Positions 5,497-7,481 of a stretch of 7,481 bases of DNA are shown here, piece after piece. A program made the translations under genes and the position numbers. The notes below the pieces were generated by a model. It had not been told where the DNA came from. It made no database searches and saw only the letters and a list, made by a program, of their open reading frames with translations. The DNA lies in NCBI GenBank assembly GCA_910585055.1, contig CAJUBY010000060.1, positions 1 through 7,481 on the forward strand. The letters run 5' to 3'. The stretch comes from an uncultured Christensenella sp. (GTDB lineage: Bacteria; Bacillota; Clostridia; Christensenellales; Pumilibacteraceae). How positions within the stretch are numbered: position 1 is the first letter of the stretch; every line of letters begins with the position of its first letter.

Positions 5497-7481
5497 ATGA
5501 TAACAAAAACCAAAAAAGCATTTAAACTGTTTATCATGTTTTTGTTGATGCTGGCAGTCGCGTTCGTTATGATCGGGTTCGTCGGCTGCGGCGATACCGA
5601 CGGCGGAAATAATGACCCGTTCGGCGACAGCGACACGGTCGATAAGAATTATGATTATACCGTAACCATAGTCGGTACAAAAACACAAACGGTAACGGTC
5701 AAATCCGGCGCGACGCTGGAAGCCTCCAAGCCGCTCGGCATACCCAAAAAATCGGGCGAAAGGTTTATCGGCTGGTTTGCCGACGGAGAAGAAAGCGAAT
5801 ACGACTGGACGCGCAAGGTGACAAAAGATCTTACGATACGTGCGCGTTTCGAAAAGGCTACGGATATCGACGTACTTAACGGTACGGCGTTTCCAATGAC
5901 CGGCGGCGGCATAGAGACCGGCGCTAACGACACTCTGGTCATTTATACCCAAAAGGAACAGAGCAGCCGTATATCGTTTACCATGAAGACAGCGACCGCA
6001 AACAGCGACGACGGAATAGTGTTCGGGCTTACTCCGCCGGAAGAGGAATCGGATGGCGTTTATTGGGAAACGGGAAATACCAGCTATTATTTCTTTTTCG
6101 TAGGCGAAAACGGCAATGCGCGTCTTGCCAAGATCGAAGGCGGCTGGAATGAACCGTTTATTTCTGTTGCAAATGTAGATGTAAAAGTTCCCGATCTCGA
6201 ATACAGGCTCGATGTACTGATCAACGGCAATGTTTTCGACTTTTTCGTAAACGGCGAAAGGGTGTTCACGATAACCGACGACATTAAACTTGAAGGTGAT
6301 TCGTACGGCATTCGCGCAAAGACAGCCGGCACCGTATATACGGAACACGATGTCGCGGATAAACATACCGTTATCATGGAAGGCGCGGTTGCCGGGCTAC
6401 AGTTCGTAACCGACGGTTCGCCTGCCGTAAAACCCGAAGATCCCGTAATGGAAGGTTATGAGTTTGACGGCTGGTATGTGGGTAACGGCGATACCGAATA
6501 TGATTGGAATACGCCCGTCACCGAGGATATTACGATTACTGCGAAATTCATAGACGATGTAAACGTACGGTATGTAGTTACTCAGGGCGCGGCGCAAGAT
6601 AACGGCAGCGGTTATGTGACGACCGAAAACAAAACTTTGATCTTGACTAAAGACGAATTCACGGAAGGCTCCGTTTCCGCAACGGTAAAGCCCGGATCGG
6701 CAAACAACGATTGCGGCATTATCTTCGGTGCGAACGTAACAAGCGGTGCGAAATGGGAAAACTTCGATTACTATATGGTGTTAATAAACAGAGACGGCGT
6801 TCTGTTCCTTTCGCGTACACCGTGGGAAATAATCGCCGAAACGCGCCTTAGCAGTTTCAGCATCATGCGTGATTATACCGTTACGGTAAAATACAATGCG
6901 CAAGGCGGTTACGCGGAGGTATATGTAGACGGCAGCAAAATGCTGAGCGCTTCGATAGGCGAGTTATTCGGTACCCGTGTGGGATACCGTGCGGATAATT
7001 CGTATACGGTTTTCGGTTATACTGATATAGACGATACCGATATTCCCGACGCTCCGATAAAGAACGTGGGTGATTATACGGTTCGCAACGGTAAACTGCA
7101 GGCAGGCGAAAACGGTGATGTTACCAGTGCGGAAAATCAAACGCTTGCCGTGCTTACCGATAAAACTCAAGGCAATGTGATTTCCTATACAATGACGCAA
7201 TCCGCATATGCCGCAAACGGCATTGTGTTCTGCCTGACGGACAACGGCGCAGGCGCGTACTGGGAGGGTACCGGCACAAGCTATTATTTCTTCTTCATAG
7301 GGGATAACGGAAACGCGCGCCTTGCGGAAGTTAAAGGCGGCTGGAAAGATCTCGGTGAAGCTGTTATAGGCAGCGTAAAACGGGATTACAGATTGGAAGT
7401 CCTTATCGACGGAAACAAGATAAACTGTTTTGTCGACGGCGTCAAATGCTTTACATATAATGCTGTAAATAAACTTTCCGG
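5497..7481 (+). CDS. Modular surface lipoprotein with two InlB-type repeats and three LamG-like modules (3' end outside window)
   Basis: At least 661 codons are open from ATG 5497 to the right edge with no stop. The signal is a lysine-rich start, a long hydrophobic core and lipobox FVGC with Cys31, then an Asp/Gly/Asn-rich linker. The order after it is: InlB-type B-repeat 1 (about 54-119), LamG-like module A (about 124-285), InlB-type repeat 2 (about 290-352), module B (about 356-516) and module C (about 526 to beyond 661). The InlB-type repeats have the usual F-x-G-W-[FY], E-Y-D-W and DxTIxAxF pattern. The LamG-like modules resemble CBM66/DUF1080-type sandwiches, each with a strand of the kind FFVNGERVF, VYVDGSKML or CFVDGVKCF. 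No catalytic motif is visible. It may be a glycan-binding or adhesion protein, or carry an enzyme domain further on. InlB-type repeats are widespread in surface proteins of gut Firmicutes, and their exact role is often unknown. It is the last visible gene of the operon, 35 bases after the GH2 stop. Confidence 0.87.
   Translation, partial: MITKTKKAFKLFIMFLLMLAVAFVMIGFVGCGDTDGGNNDPFGDSDTVDKNYDYTVTIVGTKTQTVTVKSGATLEASKPLGIPKKSGERFIGWFADGEESEYDWTRKVTKDLTIRARFEKATDIDVLNGTAFPMTGGGIETGANDTLVIYTQKEQSSRISFTMKTATANSDDGIVFGLTPPEEESDGVYWETGNTSYYFFFVGENGNARLAKIEGGWNEPFISVANVDVKVPDLEYRLDVLINGNVFDFFVNGERVFTITDDIKLEGDSYGIRAKTAGTVYTEHDVADKHTVIMEGAVAGLQFVTDGSPAVKPEDPVMEGYEFDGWYVGNGDTEYDWNTPVTEDITITAKFIDDVNVRYVVTQGAAQDNGSGYVTTENKTLILTKDEFTEGSVSATVKPGSANNDCGIIFGANVTSGAKWENFDYYMVLINRDGVLFLSRTPWEIIAETRLSSFSIMRDYTVTVKYNAQGGYAEVYVDGSKMLSASIGELFGTRVGYRADNSYTVFGYTDIDDTDIPDAPIKNVGDYTVRNGKLQAGENGDVTSAENQTLAVLTDKTQGNVISYTMTQSAYAANGIVFCLTDNGAGAYWEGTGTSYYFFFIGDNGNARLAEVKGGWKDLGEAVIGSVKRDYRLEVLIDGNKINCFVDGVKCFTYNAVNKLS
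5656..5853 (+). repeat. InlB-type B-repeat, copy 1 (protein-level)
   Basis: Residues about 54-119 of the last lipoprotein. Key positions are Gly92-Trp93-Phe94, the EYDW at 101-104 and the closing LTIRARF at 112-118. It follows the acidic linker and precedes LamG-like module A. Confidence 0.8.
6061..6147 (+). repeat. Module A core, paired with 7258-7344
   Basis: These 29 codons match the 29 codons at 7258-7344 without a gap, and 21 of 29 residues are identical, including SYYFFF and NGNARLA. The DNA differs at many third positions, so the duplication looks old or has been retained by selection on the protein. Confidence 0.8.
6364..6552 (+). repeat. InlB-type B-repeat, copy 2 (protein-level)
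   Basis: Residues about 290-352. The core is Gly325-Trp326-Tyr327, EYDW at 334-337 and ITITAKF at 345-351. All three landmarks sit exactly 233 residues after their equivalents in copy 1. It separates modules A and B. Confidence 0.8.
7258..7344 (+). repeat. Module C core, paired with 6061-6147
   Basis: This is the second copy of the SYYFFF / NGNARLA / GGW block, 399 codons after the first. Module B, which lies between, is a more distant relative and lacks this exact block, so A and C are the closest pair. Confidence 0.8.

Noticed and set aside
5473..6366. Open frame on the - strand (297 codons) over the start of the last lipoprotein
   Set aside because: In register with the sense gene, which has a lipobox, InlB-type repeats and internal duplication. 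The antisense translation shows none of this order.

Overview
The window looks like part of a carbohydrate-utilisation operon from a Gram-positive, Clostridia-like bacterium, probably an uncultured gut or rumen anaerobe. This rests on three features: strong AAGGAG-type ribosome binding sites, short-signal lipoproteins in place of the SusC/SusD pairs of Bacteroidetes, and InlB-type (Listeria-Bacteroides) repeats combined with LamG-like modules. Base composition is moderate. The genes use ATA for isoleucine freely and rarely use TTA, CTA or TCA. The lineage is an inference and cannot be fixed from this sequence.

All five genes lie on the + strand and are closely spaced. (1) 1-281 is the C-terminal end of a MalG-type sugar ABC transporter permease. 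(2) 292-1044 is a small lipoprotein that is essentially one CBM9-like domain. (3) 1066-3600 is a large GH43 lipoprotein with three C-terminal beta-sandwich modules. (4) 3704-5461 is a GH2 enzyme without a signal peptide. (5) 5497 to beyond the right edge is a lipoprotein in which InlB-type repeats and LamG-like modules alternate, with no catalytic domain in the visible part. The gaps are 10, 21, 103 and 35 bases. Only the 103-base gap holds a notable element, a GC-rich stem-loop without a U-tract. No stretch over 300 bases lacks a gene. I see no RNA genes, mobile elements or CRISPR arrays.

The likely logic is surface capture and trimming followed by import and intracellular hydrolysis. The CBM9-like and InlB/LamG lipoproteins would hold a glycan at the membrane or wall. 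The GH43 lipoprotein would cut arabinosyl, xylosyl or galactosyl linkages. The ABC transporter would import the products and the cytoplasmic GH2 enzyme would finish them. The actual glycan cannot be named from sequence alone. The solute-binding protein and the other permease expected for the transporter are not in the window and are probably upstream.

The least ordinary parts are the last lipoprotein, with its regular 233-residue internal period, and the reuse of LamG-like modules in two different proteins of the same operon.
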